Positions 26,195-36,093 are shown, counted from the stretch's first letter. The stretch: 47,253 bases of DNA from CAWUKT01 sp041565275 (GCA_041565275.1 JBFGVE010000007.1:1-47253); one strand, 5' to 3'. A program made the numbers and translations. The notes: generated by a model from the sequence alone, not told the origin.

Positions 26195-27132
26195 TTTGAC
26201 TTCTGCAAAGTAAATTGAAAAACAGAACCTTCGCCTTTTTCACTTTCCACCCAGAGCCGTTCTTTGTGTGCTTCTATAAAGTGCTTACAGATCGCAAGGC
26301 CGAGACCAGTACCGCCACGCTCTCTCGACCGGCTCTTGTCTACCCGGTAAAACCGCTCGAATACCCTTGAAAGGTGTTTTTTGGAAATACCTGGACCATT
26401 GTCGATCACCTGGATCAATACCTTCTCGTTTTCATAATCCCGGATGACTATCTTGATCTCTCCTTGCGGATCTCCGTATTTGACTGCATTGTCTATCAGG
26501 TTTCTCAGTACTTGATCTATTCGATTTGAATCGGCATAAACAAGGGTGTTTTCATGTCCCTCAGCCTCAATCTGACAGGAGATGTTTCGCCCTTTGTGAG
26601 TAAGCTTATAGGAAAGAGTGTCCAGAACATCTTCTACCGCACCCAAAATGGAGAAGTCTTCCATGTTCATGCCAAGGTCGCCCGATTCAATCTGACTGAT
26701 GGTCAGGATATCCTGAACTAGGCTGCTGAGCCTTTGGGCATTCTTGCGGGTTCTTTCAAGGAATTTACGATTCACCTGGGGATCTTCCAGTGCTCCTTCC
26801 AATAATGTCTCTACGAATCCCTCTATCGCAAAAATAGGGGTTTTCAATTCATGAGATACATCGCCCAGAAATTCACGGCGGTACACTTCCATTGCCTTTA
26901 ACTTCTTGATCTCTTTCTTGGTGATGGTATTGATGCTTTTCAGTCGGCGGTAAAGAATGAATTCCAAGATCAGTGTCAGGACGAATATGGTGAGGGTAAA
27001 CACCGCACCCATTTCCATGAACAGGTTGCTGGTATCTCCACCCGAGATCAATCTTACCCCTAGATAAATACCAGTAAATAAAAGAGAAGTGTAGAGCCCA
27101 ACCAGGATAGAGGAAGGATATTTCTCGTTCAT
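26191..27132 (-). CDS. Sensor histidine kinase, PhoR-like
   Basis: The 313-residue kinase has two N-terminal membrane helices (about residues 8-28 and 42-60) with only a short loop between them, then a dimerisation/phosphoacceptor domain with H94 in FLGDVSHELKTPI, and a catalytic ATPase domain with N box (NLIDNAVKYG), G1 (IQVIDNGPGIS), F box (FERFYRV) and G2 (GGTGLGLAICK). There is no PAS or large periplasmic sensor, so the signal is probably sensed in the membrane. It overlaps the response regulator gene by 4 bases (ATGA) and surely acts with it. Confidence 0.95.
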   Translation of the reverse strand: MNEKYPSSILVGLYTSLLFTGIYLGVRLISGGDTSNLFMEMGAVFTLTIFVLTLILEFILYRRLKSINTITKKEIKKLKAMEVYRREFLGDVSHELKTPIFAIEGFVETLLEGALEDPQVNRKFLERTRKNAQRLSSLVQDILTISQIESGDLGMNMEDFSILGAVEDVLDTLSYKLTHKGRNISCQIEAEGHENTLVYADSNRIDQVLRNLIDNAVKYGDPQGEIKIVIRDYENEKVLIQVIDNGPGISKKHLSRVFERFYRVDKSRSRERGGTGLGLAICKHFIEAHKERLWVESEKGEGSVFQFTLQKSK

Positions 27133-27824
27133 TTTCTCCCTTTGAACTTGTAACCTACACCTTGAACGGTTAGGATATAATCCTTGCCGAGTTTTTCTCT
27201 GAGTTTCCTTACATGTACATCAATGGTCCTGTCAAATACATGTATGTTGGTTCCCCAAACATTTTCCAGGAGGACTTCTCTGGAAAATACTTTACCGGGT
27301 TGCCCGGCCAAGAACAAAAGTAATTCAAATTCCTTTTTGCGAAGGGGGACGTTGGTATTTCTGTGAAAGACAAGGTACTCGTCTTTGAGAATACGAAGAT
27401 CACCAATTACCATTTCCCGATCGTCATGGTCTATGGATCTCCTTTTGAGATGGGCCTTGATTTTCCTTATGAGTACCTTAGGCAGGATTGGTTTGGCAAT
27501 ATAATCATCGGCTCCCGCATCGAACCCGGCCAGTTGAGAATATTCTTCGGCACGAGCAGTAAGAAAAATGACAAAGGGGTGGTTGCCGCCGGGAAGGCCC
27601 CGAAGGCGGTGACAAGTTTCTACTCCATCCAAACCACTCATCATAATGTCGAGAAGCACAACATCGAATGTTACCTTCTTGGAGATTTCCAGGGCTGCTT
27701 CCCCATTTGTCACTGCGGTGACAGCGAAGTTTTCTTTCTCCAGGTTGTAGGTGAGCATCTCAAGAATATCTTCCTCATCATCTACGAGCAGTATCTTTAC
27801 TTCTGCCTGTCGGGTTTCTGGCAT
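27129..27824 (-). CDS. OmpR/PhoB-family response regulator
   Basis: The 231-residue protein has a receiver domain (residues about 8-125) with the acidic pair D15/D16, phosphoacceptor D59 (VVLLDIMMSG), T89 and K111. The C-terminal winged helix (about 135-231) includes FELLLFLAGQPGKVFSREVLLENVWG and the recognition-helix region RTIDVHVRKLREKLG. It is the first gene of the pair with the adjacent kinase. The TlpA-like lipoprotein gene ends 15 bases upstream, so the three may share a transcript. Target genes are unknown. Confidence 0.96.
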   Translation of the reverse strand: MPETRQAEVKILLVDDEEDILEMLTYNLEKENFAVTAVTNGEAALEISKKVTFDVVLLDIMMSGLDGVETCHRLRGLPGGNHPFVIFLTARAEEYSQLAGFDAGADDYIAKPILPKVLIRKIKAHLKRRSIDHDDREMVIGDLRILKDEYLVFHRNTNVPLRKKEFELLLFLAGQPGKVFSREVLLENVWGTNIHVFDRTIDVHVRKLREKLGKDYILTVQGVGYKFKGRK

Positions 27825-27839
27825 CTTTCAGCAGTGGGG

Positions 27840-29294
27840 TTAATAACCAAATATCTCAGCCAACTTATTTTCTAAAGCTGGCCCTCTGAGATTTTTGGCC
27901 ATGATCTTTCCATCCTGGTCAAGGAGGAAAGTTGCCGGGATGGAACTGACCCCGTAAGCAGCGGCGGGTTGACTGCCCCAGCCACCAAGGTCGCTGATAT
28001 GTTTCCAGGTCAGGCCATCGGCAGCAATTGCATCCATCCATTTTTTGCGGTCATTGTCCAGGCTCACACCCAGAATTTCAAATCCCGCAGGGCTGTACTT
28101 GTTATATGCCTTGACCACATTGGGATTTTCCATCCGGCAAGGACGGCACCAACTGGCCCAGAAGTCAATCATTACAACTTTCCCGCGAAGATCTTCCAAA
28201 GCCATATTGCTACCCTCCGGAGTGCTGCCTGAGATATTAGGGGCGATGTTGCCGGGCAATAAGGCTTTAATCCTGGCAATATTGGAGGAAATAGATGCTG
28301 TAATAGGATCAGACTGGTAATCAGCAATAAATTTATCTGCGTACGTTATGTAGAGATCACTCTTCCGGCGCTCCAAGCTTGTCAAGAAGCCTTTCAGGAG
28401 GTTTTGATGACCTGCAGAACCCGGGCTGGCTTTTGCCAGGACACTGTCCATATTTTCTTTGGCTTCATTTGGCTGTACATAGGCAGCCAGGGTCGAAGCA
28501 TAGAACTGTGCTTTTTCATAAAGTTGGGGAGACTTGGCAATGTCAGGATCGTTCAGGTCCAGTCCATCAAAAAAGCCCAACTGGAAATACTTCAAGTCAT
28601 TTTCGTACTTGGTCTGATGATCCCGTGAACTCCCGTAAGGACGAAAGTTGTAAAGGGATGCATATTTGGATACAAGGTCTTTTCGGCTAAGGACTGAGTC
28701 CAGGGTTGCAAAATGTCGGATATTTTCAGTTTGGATCTCCTGTTGGATCCGTGGAACCTGCCCGGGATCGGTCTGCTGAAATATCTGAAGGTTTTGCTGG
28801 AGTTGCTGGATCTTCTGGTTGTGCAGGGTCACGGTGGATATCAGGTCTTGGTACCTGTCATTGATCGCTGAACCTTTCAGGCTAAAACTCTGAGCAGGGT
28901 TCTGGCAGTTGCCTTCCAGGGAAAGCTCAGTATTGTCACCCAAGAGGAAACTTTTGGACTGTCGTGGGTTTGTGCCGATGGCATAAAGTCCTGGGCCCGG
29001 AAGGGTTGTCTCAATAGAAAAAGTAGATGTGCCTTCAGTGGTAACAATCTTAGCTGCACCTATCTGCTCTGATACGGGACCCATCAATTGGTATATACGT
29101 ATAGAATCTTCGGGGCAATAGCCGATATTTCCGGTGATGTGAACATAACCTGTTGTTCCGTTTGTGCTTTCCCCCTTGCCGGCACTGCAACTGACAAACA
29201 GGCCGAAGGTCAGGAAGGCCAAGGTAAACAGGACATATCTTAAAGAAGGACCAGAAGCGAAGAGCCGATTTGAAAATGGCATGATTGAATACAT
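27840..29294 (-). CDS. TlpA-like thioredoxin-fold lipoprotein
   Basis: A periplasm-facing lipoprotein of about 484 residues. The lipobox is in FLTFGLFVSCSAGKG. An N-terminal beta-rich module (GYVHITGNIGYCPEDSIRIY) resembles the DUF4369-type domain found before thioredoxin domains in Bacteroidota. A helical middle has a glutamine-rich coil. The C-terminal AhpC/TSA-Redoxin domain has the active site FWASWCRPCRMENP and the cis-proline loop SIPATFLL. It probably reduces disulfides in envelope proteins. I chose ATG 29294 because the longer TTG start at 29321 falls beside a possible promoter box (TATATTTG, minus strand, 29327-29334); ATG 29282 is an alternative. Confidence 0.9.
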   Translation of the reverse strand: MYSIMPFSNRLFASGPSLRYVLFTLAFLTFGLFVSCSAGKGESTNGTTGYVHITGNIGYCPEDSIRIYQLMGPVSEQIGAAKIVTTEGTSTFSIETTLPGPGLYAIGTNPRQSKSFLLGDNTELSLEGNCQNPAQSFSLKGSAINDRYQDLISTVTLHNQKIQQLQQNLQIFQQTDPGQVPRIQQEIQTENIRHFATLDSVLSRKDLVSKYASLYNFRPYGSSRDHQTKYENDLKYFQLGFFDGLDLNDPDIAKSPQLYEKAQFYASTLAAYVQPNEAKENMDSVLAKASPGSAGHQNLLKGFLTSLERRKSDLYITYADKFIADYQSDPITASISSNIARIKALLPGNIAPNISGSTPEGSNMALEDLRGKVVMIDFWASWCRPCRMENPNVVKAYNKYSPAGFEILGVSLDNDRKKWMDAIAADGLTWKHISDLGGWGSQPAAAYGVSSIPATFLLDQDGKIMAKNLRGPALENKLAEIFGY

Positions 29295-29509
29295 TCTCTT
29301 TGGGAGGCGTTTATTTTCCAATTAAGCAAATATACACTCTATCGGAGAAAATCAGAAGATGATTGTATCGGGGTGGCAAGCATAATTCCAAAAGTTGATT
29401 TTTGACTGTTTGTTTATTAGGGGCCCAAAGCTACCATCTATGCAATGGGGTGCCGGAAGAAAACCGTTGAGAAAATCATCTAGAATAAGGCATGAAATGA
29501 TCAGGCTTA

Positions 29510-30823
29510 TTACCACTCGGGAAAGCAGATAAACTGTTTCTTTACCGGTTGACTCAAGGCCGAGATATTGTACATGTCTGAAGCCTGTGGCAGAGAAACA
29601 ACGGTGCCGTTTTTGTGCAGGATCTCTATCTCGTTGCCGCCGTGAGCCAGGTAAGCACTGTTCTCCACTTCTCCGGTAAAGACAAGGCAACTCACCTCTT
29701 CTTCGTTCAGGCTGTATTTGGCTTTGTACTTGTCTTTCAGCTCACTGACCAATGACTGATCAAAAGGTTTGTCCCGGAGCCGCGCTTTGAGGAGGTCACG
29801 GCGGAGGAGTTTTTCACAGAGCAATTCCAACACTTTATCCCCGGACTTGCGCCACTGCTTTACTGCCACCATGACATCATTGTCGTCCACTTCAATGTAG
29901 CGTTTGATGATCTGCGGGGTGATCTCATTATCGGTATGTCCATCCTGGGAAAAGAGAAATTCCAATGCGTCGTTGATCCAGATCTGCCTCCCCCGGGTAA
30001 GCAATTCTTTTGCCCGCCGGAGAATGTTCACGATCATATTCTCTGCTGCCAGAACAGCGCGGTGAAGATAAACCTGCCAGTACATGAATCGCCGCGCTAC
30101 AATGAATTTCTCAACGGAGTAGATCCCTTTGATTTCAACTACGATCCGGTCTTCTGCCACATTCATGGTTTTGATGATGCGGCTGGCACTCACCAGTCCT
30201 TCCACTACACCTGTAAAGTAGCTGTCTCGCTTGAGGTAATCCATCCGGTCCATGTCCAGTTGAGAGGAGACGAGTTGGTGAAGGAATTTACGATGGTAGG
30301 TACCTTCAAAGATTTGGATGGCGAGGTCGATGCGGCCGGCGAATTGGCGGTTCAGTTCATCCATGATGGCCTTGGACATGCGTTCATGGTGAAGTCCGTC
30401 CAGGATGACGTTTTCAAGGGCATGGGAAAAGGGGCCGTGGCCGATGTCGTGCAAGAGTATGGCGATCAGAGTACCTTCAAATTCTTCCGGAGAAATGTCT
30501 ACACCTTTGCTTTTCAGGATATCCAGAGCTTGACGGGTCAGGTGAAAGGCGCCGATACAATGGTTGAAACGGGAGTGAACCGCACCTGGATAGACAAGTG
30601 AAGAAAGGGCCAGTTGACGGATGCGGCGAAGGCGTTGGAAAGCATCCGTATCGATAAGTTCCAGGATGACACCACGCGGGATCTCAATAAATCCGTGTAC
30701 CGGGTCGTTAATGATCTTGTTGAGCTTCACTGACAAAGGTACTTCGTTGGAAGAGGGACACTTCGAGGGGGTGGAGGCAGTAAGGACCTCAAACCCGGGC
30801 AATAATACTAAATTCGAGTCCAT
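29510..30823 (-). CDS. HD-domain phosphohydrolase (dGTPase/SAMHD1-like)
   Basis: A protein of about 437 residues from ATG 30823. The core begins with KIINDPVHGFIEIP, then RLRRIRQLALSSLVYPGAVHSRFNHCIG, the HD motif LLHDIGHGPFSHALE, and LDMDRMDYLKRD, the last metal-binding Asp region. These are hallmarks of the dGTPase/SAMHD1-like branch, which hydrolyses (d)NTPs or related nucleotides; the true substrate is unknown. The first 30 or so residues before KLNKIIND are not conserved-looking, so a start closer to the domain is possible. It is divergent from porX with only 46 bases between. Confidence 0.9.
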   Translation of the reverse strand: MDSNLVLLPGFEVLTASTPSKCPSSNEVPLSVKLNKIINDPVHGFIEIPRGVILELIDTDAFQRLRRIRQLALSSLVYPGAVHSRFNHCIGAFHLTRQALDILKSKGVDISPEEFEGTLIAILLHDIGHGPFSHALENVILDGLHHERMSKAIMDELNRQFAGRIDLAIQIFEGTYHRKFLHQLVSSQLDMDRMDYLKRDSYFTGVVEGLVSASRIIKTMNVAEDRIVVEIKGIYSVEKFIVARRFMYWQVYLHRAVLAAENMIVNILRRAKELLTRGRQIWINDALEFLFSQDGHTDNEITPQIIKRYIEVDDNDVMVAVKQWRKSGDKVLELLCEKLLRRDLLKARLRDKPFDQSLVSELKDKYKAKYSLNEEEVSCLVFTGEVENSAYLAHGGNEIEILHKNGTVVSLPQASDMYNISALSQPVKKQFICFPEW

Positions 30824-30869
30824 TCCCCGAGAGGATGGCTTATTATTTGATTTCAATTGATCACAATAT

Positions 30870-32438
30870 ATGGAAAACACAAAGATCCTTTGGGTGGACG
30901 ACGAGATCGATCTGCTAAAACCCCACATCAAATTCCTGGAACTTAAAGGCTTTCAAGTGATGCCAGTTTCCAATGGGGAAGATGCTTTAGAGGTGGTAAA
31001 AGAGGAAAATTATGATATTATTTTTCTGGATGAGCAGATGCCGGGGATGAATGGCCTGGAGGTACTGGAAGAGATCAAAGCCATTTCCCCTCATATTCCG
31101 GTGGTGATGATCACCAAGTCCGAAGAAGAGAATATCATGGAGGGAGCGATCGGGGGCCAGATATCAGATTACCTGATCAAGCCGGTCAATCCCAGTCAGA
31201 TCCTGATGACTTGCAAGAAGATCTTACAAAATAAGAAGTTGGTCGAACAAAAGGTGAACTCTGGCTACCAGCAGGATTTCCGTAAGATCGGGATGCAATT
31301 CTATGAGCCGAATGACTTTTCCGATTGGGTAGACATTTATAAAAAGCTCACCTACTGGGAAATGCAGATCGAAGAGAGTGAAGATCAGAGTATGTCTGAA
31401 ATCCTCCAGGACCAAATTTCTGAGGCCAACGCAACCTTTGCCAAAGATGTGATGGACGAATATCTTGACTGGGTCAATTCTGACCTGAGCGAGGACCGTC
31501 CTATTTTGTCTCCCGAGGTCTTGCCTCAATCAGCTTTCAAAGATGTGAAGAGCAAGGAATATGAAAGTGTATTCTTTATCCTGGTAGATTGCATGCGGTA
31601 TGACCAGTGGAAGGCTTTTGAACCGATGATCGCCGAGTACTATTATATCCGGCAAGAGCGCCATTACTACAGCATACTACCCACGGCGACCCAATATTGC
31701 CGGAACTCTATTTTTGCCGGGTTGCACCCGGGAGAGATCGCAAAGAAGTTTCCGAAGTATTGGAAGAATGACAATGAAGAAGGGGGTAAAAACCTCTTCG
31801 AGTCAGAATTGCTACGGGAAAACATCAAGCGGAACCAACTGGATGTTAAATTTTCATACCACAAAGTTCTCAGCAATGACAATGGTTTTGCCATCAACCA
31901 GAACTACAAGAACTTACTGAAGAACGACTTCAATGCGATCGTCTATAACTTCATTGACATGTTGTCTCATTCACGGACCGAGGTCAATATCATCCGGGAA
32001 CTGGCACCGACATCTGCAGCTTACCGGACCGTTTCCCGTACCTGGCTGGAGCACTCACCTTTGCTCGACCTCCTGAAGCGTCTCTCTCAGCACAATGTGA
32101 AGGTGGTGATCACCAGCGACCATGGTACAGTGATGGTCAACCGACCGACCAAGATCGCCGGGGACCGGGAAACTACTACCAATTTGCGCTATAAGCAGGG
32201 GCGAAACCTGGGCTATAGTCCGGAAAAGTATCTCTATACGATCCACAAACCTGAAGATGCAAAACTCCCTAAGATGAACATGAGTTCTACCTATGTATTC
32301 ACTACCGAAGACTATTTCTTCGCCTATCCGAATAACTACAATTACTACGTCCGTTACTTCAAAGATACTTTCCAGCACGGGGGCATCTCTATGCAGGAAA
32401 TGATCATACCGATCGTCGACTTGGTCCCGAAGGGCTAG
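30870..32438 (+). CDS. porX: PorX-type response regulator with PglZ domain
   Basis: PorX controls T9SS genes in Porphyromonas and other Bacteroidota, working with the kinase PorY and the sigma factor SigP; its PglZ domain is an alkaline-phosphatase-fold enzyme acting on nucleotides. This 522-residue protein has a receiver domain with D10/D11, phosphoacceptor D54 (DIIFLDEQMPG), T82 and K104, a helical linker, and a PglZ domain with FFILVDCMRYDQW, LPTATQYCRNSIFAG and VVITSDHGTVMV (metal-binding motifs). There is no DNA-binding domain. The start is ATG 30870. porY and sigP are not in the window. Confidence 0.94.
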   Translation: MENTKILWVDDEIDLLKPHIKFLELKGFQVMPVSNGEDALEVVKEENYDIIFLDEQMPGMNGLEVLEEIKAISPHIPVVMITKSEEENIMEGAIGGQISDYLIKPVNPSQILMTCKKILQNKKLVEQKVNSGYQQDFRKIGMQFYEPNDFSDWVDIYKKLTYWEMQIEESEDQSMSEILQDQISEANATFAKDVMDEYLDWVNSDLSEDRPILSPEVLPQSAFKDVKSKEYESVFFILVDCMRYDQWKAFEPMIAEYYYIRQERHYYSILPTATQYCRNSIFAGLHPGEIAKKFPKYWKNDNEEGGKNLFESELLRENIKRNQLDVKFSYHKVLSNDNGFAINQNYKNLLKNDFNAIVYNFIDMLSHSRTEVNIIRELAPTSAAYRTVSRTWLEHSPLLDLLKRLSQHNVKVVITSDHGTVMVNRPTKIAGDRETTTNLRYKQGRNLGYSPEKYLYTIHKPEDAKLPKMNMSSTYVFTTEDYFFAYPNNYNYYVRYFKDTFQHGGISMQEMIIPIVDLVPKG

Positions 32439-32443
32439 GGTCT

Positions 32444-34570
32444 TCAACCATTGGCGACTTCCTGCAGTTCTTGTTCGATTTCTTTTCCCACTTGGTCGTT
32501 GACCAAATCGTAGTGGGAGAAGGCACGGGTGTGGATTGCACGGCCTTGGGTAATGGATCTCAGTGTGGTAGAGTACTTATAGAGTGTTGCCAGGGGAACT
32601 TTGGCTTTGATCTTTTGGAAATTACCTTCAATTTCCATTCCCATGATGATTGCCCGGCGGTTTTGCAGATCAGTCATCACCTCTCCTGTGACGTCATCCG
32701 GGGTAAGTATTTCTACATCCATGATGGGTTCCAGCAACTGTGGCCTGGCTTGCATAAAGGCATCTTTGAAAGCCGCTGCAGAAGCTAGTTTGAAGGCCAT
32801 TTCATTCGAATCTACGGCATGCATTTTTCCATCGAACAGTTCGATGCGGACATCCCGGACAGGTGATCCGGTGACTGGTCCTACAGCCATGGCTTCGGTA
32901 ACACCCTTCAGTACAGAAGGAATAAAGCGACTGTCAATGGCTCCTCCTACAATACAATTCAGGAATTCGAGGGTTCCGCCTGAATCCAGTTCGACCAGTT
33001 GCCGGCTGCGGACTTTGTATTCCGCAGGGTCAGGGGCGCCTTCAATATAAGGACCCAACCTGATATGCACTTCTGCAAACTGACCGGACCCACCGGTTTG
33101 CTTCTTGTGGCGGTAGGATGCTGTTGCTGTCTTCTTAATGGTCTCACGGTAAGCGATCCTGGGCTTGATGTATTTTATCCCGATTTGATACTGTTTTTCC
33201 ATCAACCATTTCATGTTGTTGAGTTGAAGTTCTCCCTGGCCGGAGATGATGGTCTGCTTCAGGTCCGGACGGTAACCCACCGTTATGGTCGGATCTGATT
33301 GGGCCAGGGCGTGCAGGGCTTCACTCATTTTATCCTCGTCGTTCTTGGTGGCTGGTACCACTGCCTGACGGATGCGGAACATGGGAAACTCAATTTTGGA
33401 AAATCCGATCGGTTCTCCCTTCTCATAGAAGCTGTCATTTACCCGGCTATCCTTGAGCTTGACCGCTATTCCAATGTCCCCCGCTTTCAACTCATTTACT
33501 GGGGTCTTTTTCTTGCCGCTGGCGGTCATGATAGAACCAAACCTTTCAGAATTTCCTGTGCGGTAATTGTACAGGTCATCGCCTGACTTTACCGAACCAG
33601 AGATTACTTTGAAGTAGTTTAGTTCTCCCAGGTGCTGCTCTGAAGACTTCTTCCAGACAAAAATGCTTGTCCTGTCACTGGGATCGGTCCTGACCCCGGT
33701 TCCATCTACAGTTTGCTCGGCCTTGTGTTCACCTGAACTCGGGCATACATTGTCGATAAAGCCCATCATACGGCCGGAACCCATATTGTTGACAGCAGAA
33801 ATGACAAACATAGGTATCACATCTCCTGCGAGCATTCCGGCCCGGAGCCCTTTACGCATCTCATCCTCATCCAACTCACCTTTGTCAAAATAGAGCTCCA
33901 TCAGATCGTCATCGTTCTCTGCAGCCGCTTCGACCAGGGCATTGTGCATTTCATCTGCCTTCTCTTTCACATCGGCAGGAATGGGCAATTTTTCCGGCTT
34001 GCCTCCCTCAGGACCGAACTTGTACATCGTCATTTTCAACAGGTCTACAATACTGTCAAAACCTGCCCCCTCATTGTATGGAAACTGCATAGGTACTACT
34101 GCGTCTCCGAAACGGGCTCTGGCCTGTTCCAGGGTTTTGTCGAAATCGGATTTTTCATGGTCGACCCGGTTTGCTACCAGGATCACCGGCATACCACTTT
34201 CTTTCAGGTAACGCCAGATGATCTCAGTCCCGATCTCTACTCCGTGCTGGGCATTCAGTACAAGCAGGGCTGTATCAGCCGCCCGGATACCGGCCAGCAC
34301 TTCTCCCAGAAAATTATCGTTTCCGGGCGTATCAATGATGTTGATCTTGTGGTCCCGCCAAGTGGTATATGACAAAGAAGCATAGACAGAATAGCCCTTC
34401 TCGCGCTCCAGGTCTGTATGATCGGAGTGGGTATTTCCTTCTTCAACTTTTCCCCGGCGTTGAATCGCACCTCCTTCGAACATCATAGTCTCAGCGAGGG
34501 TAGTTTTCCCGGACTTTGTTCCCCCGACCAATACAATGTTTTTAATATACTCTGTATCAAATACTTTCAT
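32444..34570 (-). CDS. EF-G-like translational GTPase paralogue
   Basis: The 708-residue protein has the five-domain EF-G layout but diverges in the GTPase motifs: G1 is GGTKSGKTTL, G3 is DTPGNDNF with N84 where canonical EF-G has the catalytic His (DTPGH), and G4 is NRVD instead of NKMD. The later EF-G domains are well kept (YRHKKQTGGSGQFAEV, GGAIDSRFIPSVLKG). This fits the EF-G-like (FusA2-type) group, whose role is not settled and may include ribosome recycling or slow GTP hydrolysis. The bona fide fusA is at 44461-46566. It is convergent with porX. Confidence 0.93.
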   Translation of the reverse strand: MKVFDTEYIKNIVLVGGTKSGKTTLAETMMFEGGAIQRRGKVEEGNTHSDHTDLEREKGYSVYASLSYTTWRDHKINIIDTPGNDNFLGEVLAGIRAADTALLVLNAQHGVEIGTEIIWRYLKESGMPVILVANRVDHEKSDFDKTLEQARARFGDAVVPMQFPYNEGAGFDSIVDLLKMTMYKFGPEGGKPEKLPIPADVKEKADEMHNALVEAAAENDDDLMELYFDKGELDEDEMRKGLRAGMLAGDVIPMFVISAVNNMGSGRMMGFIDNVCPSSGEHKAEQTVDGTGVRTDPSDRTSIFVWKKSSEQHLGELNYFKVISGSVKSGDDLYNYRTGNSERFGSIMTASGKKKTPVNELKAGDIGIAVKLKDSRVNDSFYEKGEPIGFSKIEFPMFRIRQAVVPATKNDEDKMSEALHALAQSDPTITVGYRPDLKQTIISGQGELQLNNMKWLMEKQYQIGIKYIKPRIAYRETIKKTATASYRHKKQTGGSGQFAEVHIRLGPYIEGAPDPAEYKVRSRQLVELDSGGTLEFLNCIVGGAIDSRFIPSVLKGVTEAMAVGPVTGSPVRDVRIELFDGKMHAVDSNEMAFKLASAAAFKDAFMQARPQLLEPIMDVEILTPDDVTGEVMTDLQNRRAIIMGMEIEGNFQKIKAKVPLATLYKYSTTLRSITQGRAIHTRAFSHYDLVNDQVGKEIEQELQEVANG

Positions 34571-34830
34571 GATAGCTAGGCAATTAATTGAGTGATAAAC
34601 CAGGGTGATTGACCACCTGCAACGGTGGTTTGCGTGTTCCCATTCAAGGGTGTGATCCCATTCAATGGCGGCTGAAGAATCAATATAGAAATTTTCCGGC
34701 TTTTGTCCAATGACAAGGTTACGACCCCCAGAGACAGAAAACCAACCCTGGTCAGTTGCCTGATAAAACGATGAGGATCGATTTACTTTGGATCATGCGT
34801 GCCCGGTATCTCCAAAAATATAATGCAAGG

Positions 34831-36093
34831 CTAAAGTAAGTCTTGCCCGATGTCCCTTCTGAAGTATTTTCCTTCGAAGTCGATCCTGGCCACATCTTGG
34901 TAAACATGCTCCAAGGCTTCTTCCAGGTTATCTCCAAAAGCGGTCACAGCGATCACCCGGCCACCATTGGTCAGGAGGCGCTCACCGTCGGTCTTAGTTC
35001 CGGCATGGAATACGATGGCATTTTTTACTTTTTCTTCACCGATGATCTGTTTTCCTTTCTCGTATTTTCCGGGATAGCCCCGGCTTACCAGCATTACAGT
35101 CACACAAGCGCGTGAATCTGTTTCGTACTCCACCTGGTCCAGGGTTCCGTTTGCAGTCGCTTCCAACAGATCGATCACATCACTTTTGATCCTCGGGAAG
35201 ACGACTTCCGTTTCAGGGTCTCCCATACGGACATTGTACTCGATCACAGAGGGCCCGCTATCAGTGACCATCAGCCCCAGAAAGATGAACCCCTGAAATG
35301 GGATATTTTCTTGTTCAAGTCCTTTGAGGGTAGGTTTAACAATCTCTTTTTCTACGCTGGCGAAGAATGAGGCATCGGCAAATGGCACGGGCGAAGCAGC
35401 ACCCATGCCTCCTGTATTCAGCCCGGTATCTCCCTCGCCGATCCGTTTGTAGTCCTTTGCTTCAGGTAATATCTTGTAGCTTTTTCCGTCGGTGAGGACA
35501 AATACTGAGACTTCTGTTCCTCTTAGGAATTCTTCGATGACGATGGTTTTTCCGGACTCGCCGAAGGATTCTCCGGAAAGCATTTCTATCACTGCCGTTT
35601 CTGCATCCTGATGGGTTTGGCAGATCAATACACCTTTTCCTGCCGCGAGTCCGCTCGCTTTTACCACTACAGGAAGGGAATGCTGCCGGACATAGGCTAT
35701 AGCTTGCCTGAGTTGTCCTTCCCGGAAGGATTGGTAACCGGCAGTCGGGATGTGGTGCCTTTGCATAAAGCCTTTCGACCATTCTTTGGAGGCTTCGAGG
35801 ACAGCACCGGCTTTGCCGGGGCCGACCACAGGAGTCCCGTGATTGCGGAGGTGGTCGGCAAGGCCGGCGGCAAGTGGGGCCTCGGGTCCGATGACGACGA
35901 GGTCGACGGAGTGGCTTGCTACAAAGGCAGAGACGGCCTGGAGGTCGAGCGGGTCGAGCTGGACATTGGTGCCGAGGCGGGCGGTGCCAGCATTGCCGGG
36001 GGCGATGAAGAGGGCGCTGAGCCTGGAAGAGGCTGAAATGCTGCGGGCGATGGCGTGCTCACGGCCACCGGATCCAATGAGAAGAATGTTCAT
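34831..36093 (-). CDS. purD: Phosphoribosylamine-glycine ligase (GAR synthetase)
   Basis: PurD joins glycine to phosphoribosylamine with ATP in purine synthesis. The 420-residue protein has the family opening ILLIGSGGREHAIARSI, VVIGPEAPLAAGLADHL, the ATP-grasp segment VVKASGLAAGKGVLIC, GDTGLNTGGMGAASP and YNVRMGDPETEVVFPR. It lies 75 bases downstream of ung on the same strand. The 260 bases between purD and the EF-G-like gene hold no ORF I can support; they contain a small GC hairpin (CCACCTGCAACGGTGG). Confidence 0.97.
   Translation of the reverse strand: MNILLIGSGGREHAIARSISASSRLSALFIAPGNAGTARLGTNVQLDPLDLQAVSAFVASHSVDLVVIGPEAPLAAGLADHLRNHGTPVVGPGKAGAVLEASKEWSKGFMQRHHIPTAGYQSFREGQLRQAIAYVRQHSLPVVVKASGLAAGKGVLICQTHQDAETAVIEMLSGESFGESGKTIVIEEFLRGTEVSVFVLTDGKSYKILPEAKDYKRIGEGDTGLNTGGMGAASPVPFADASFFASVEKEIVKPTLKGLEQENIPFQGFIFLGLMVTDSGPSVIEYNVRMGDPETEVVFPRIKSDVIDLLEATANGTLDQVEYETDSRACVTVMLVSRGYPGKYEKGKQIIGEEKVKNAIVFHAGTKTDGERLLTNGGRVIAVTAFGDNLEEALEHVYQDVARIDFEGKYFRRDIGQDLL

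Noticed and set aside
29327..29334. Minus-strand TATATTTG box upstream of the TlpA-like gene
   Set aside because: The -7 match is good but the -33 element is missing; I used it only as a minor hint for the start codon.
30735..30742. TACCTTTG-like string near the start of the HD gene
   Set aside because: It sits in coding sequence a few bases from the conserved domain start and on the opposite direction it has no -33 partner; most likely chance.
34571..34830. 260-base gap between purD and the EF-G-like gene, checked for a small RNA or ORF
   Set aside because: Only a short GC hairpin and a small TTGTC-CAAT-GACAA palindrome were found; no frame or RNA gene could be supported.
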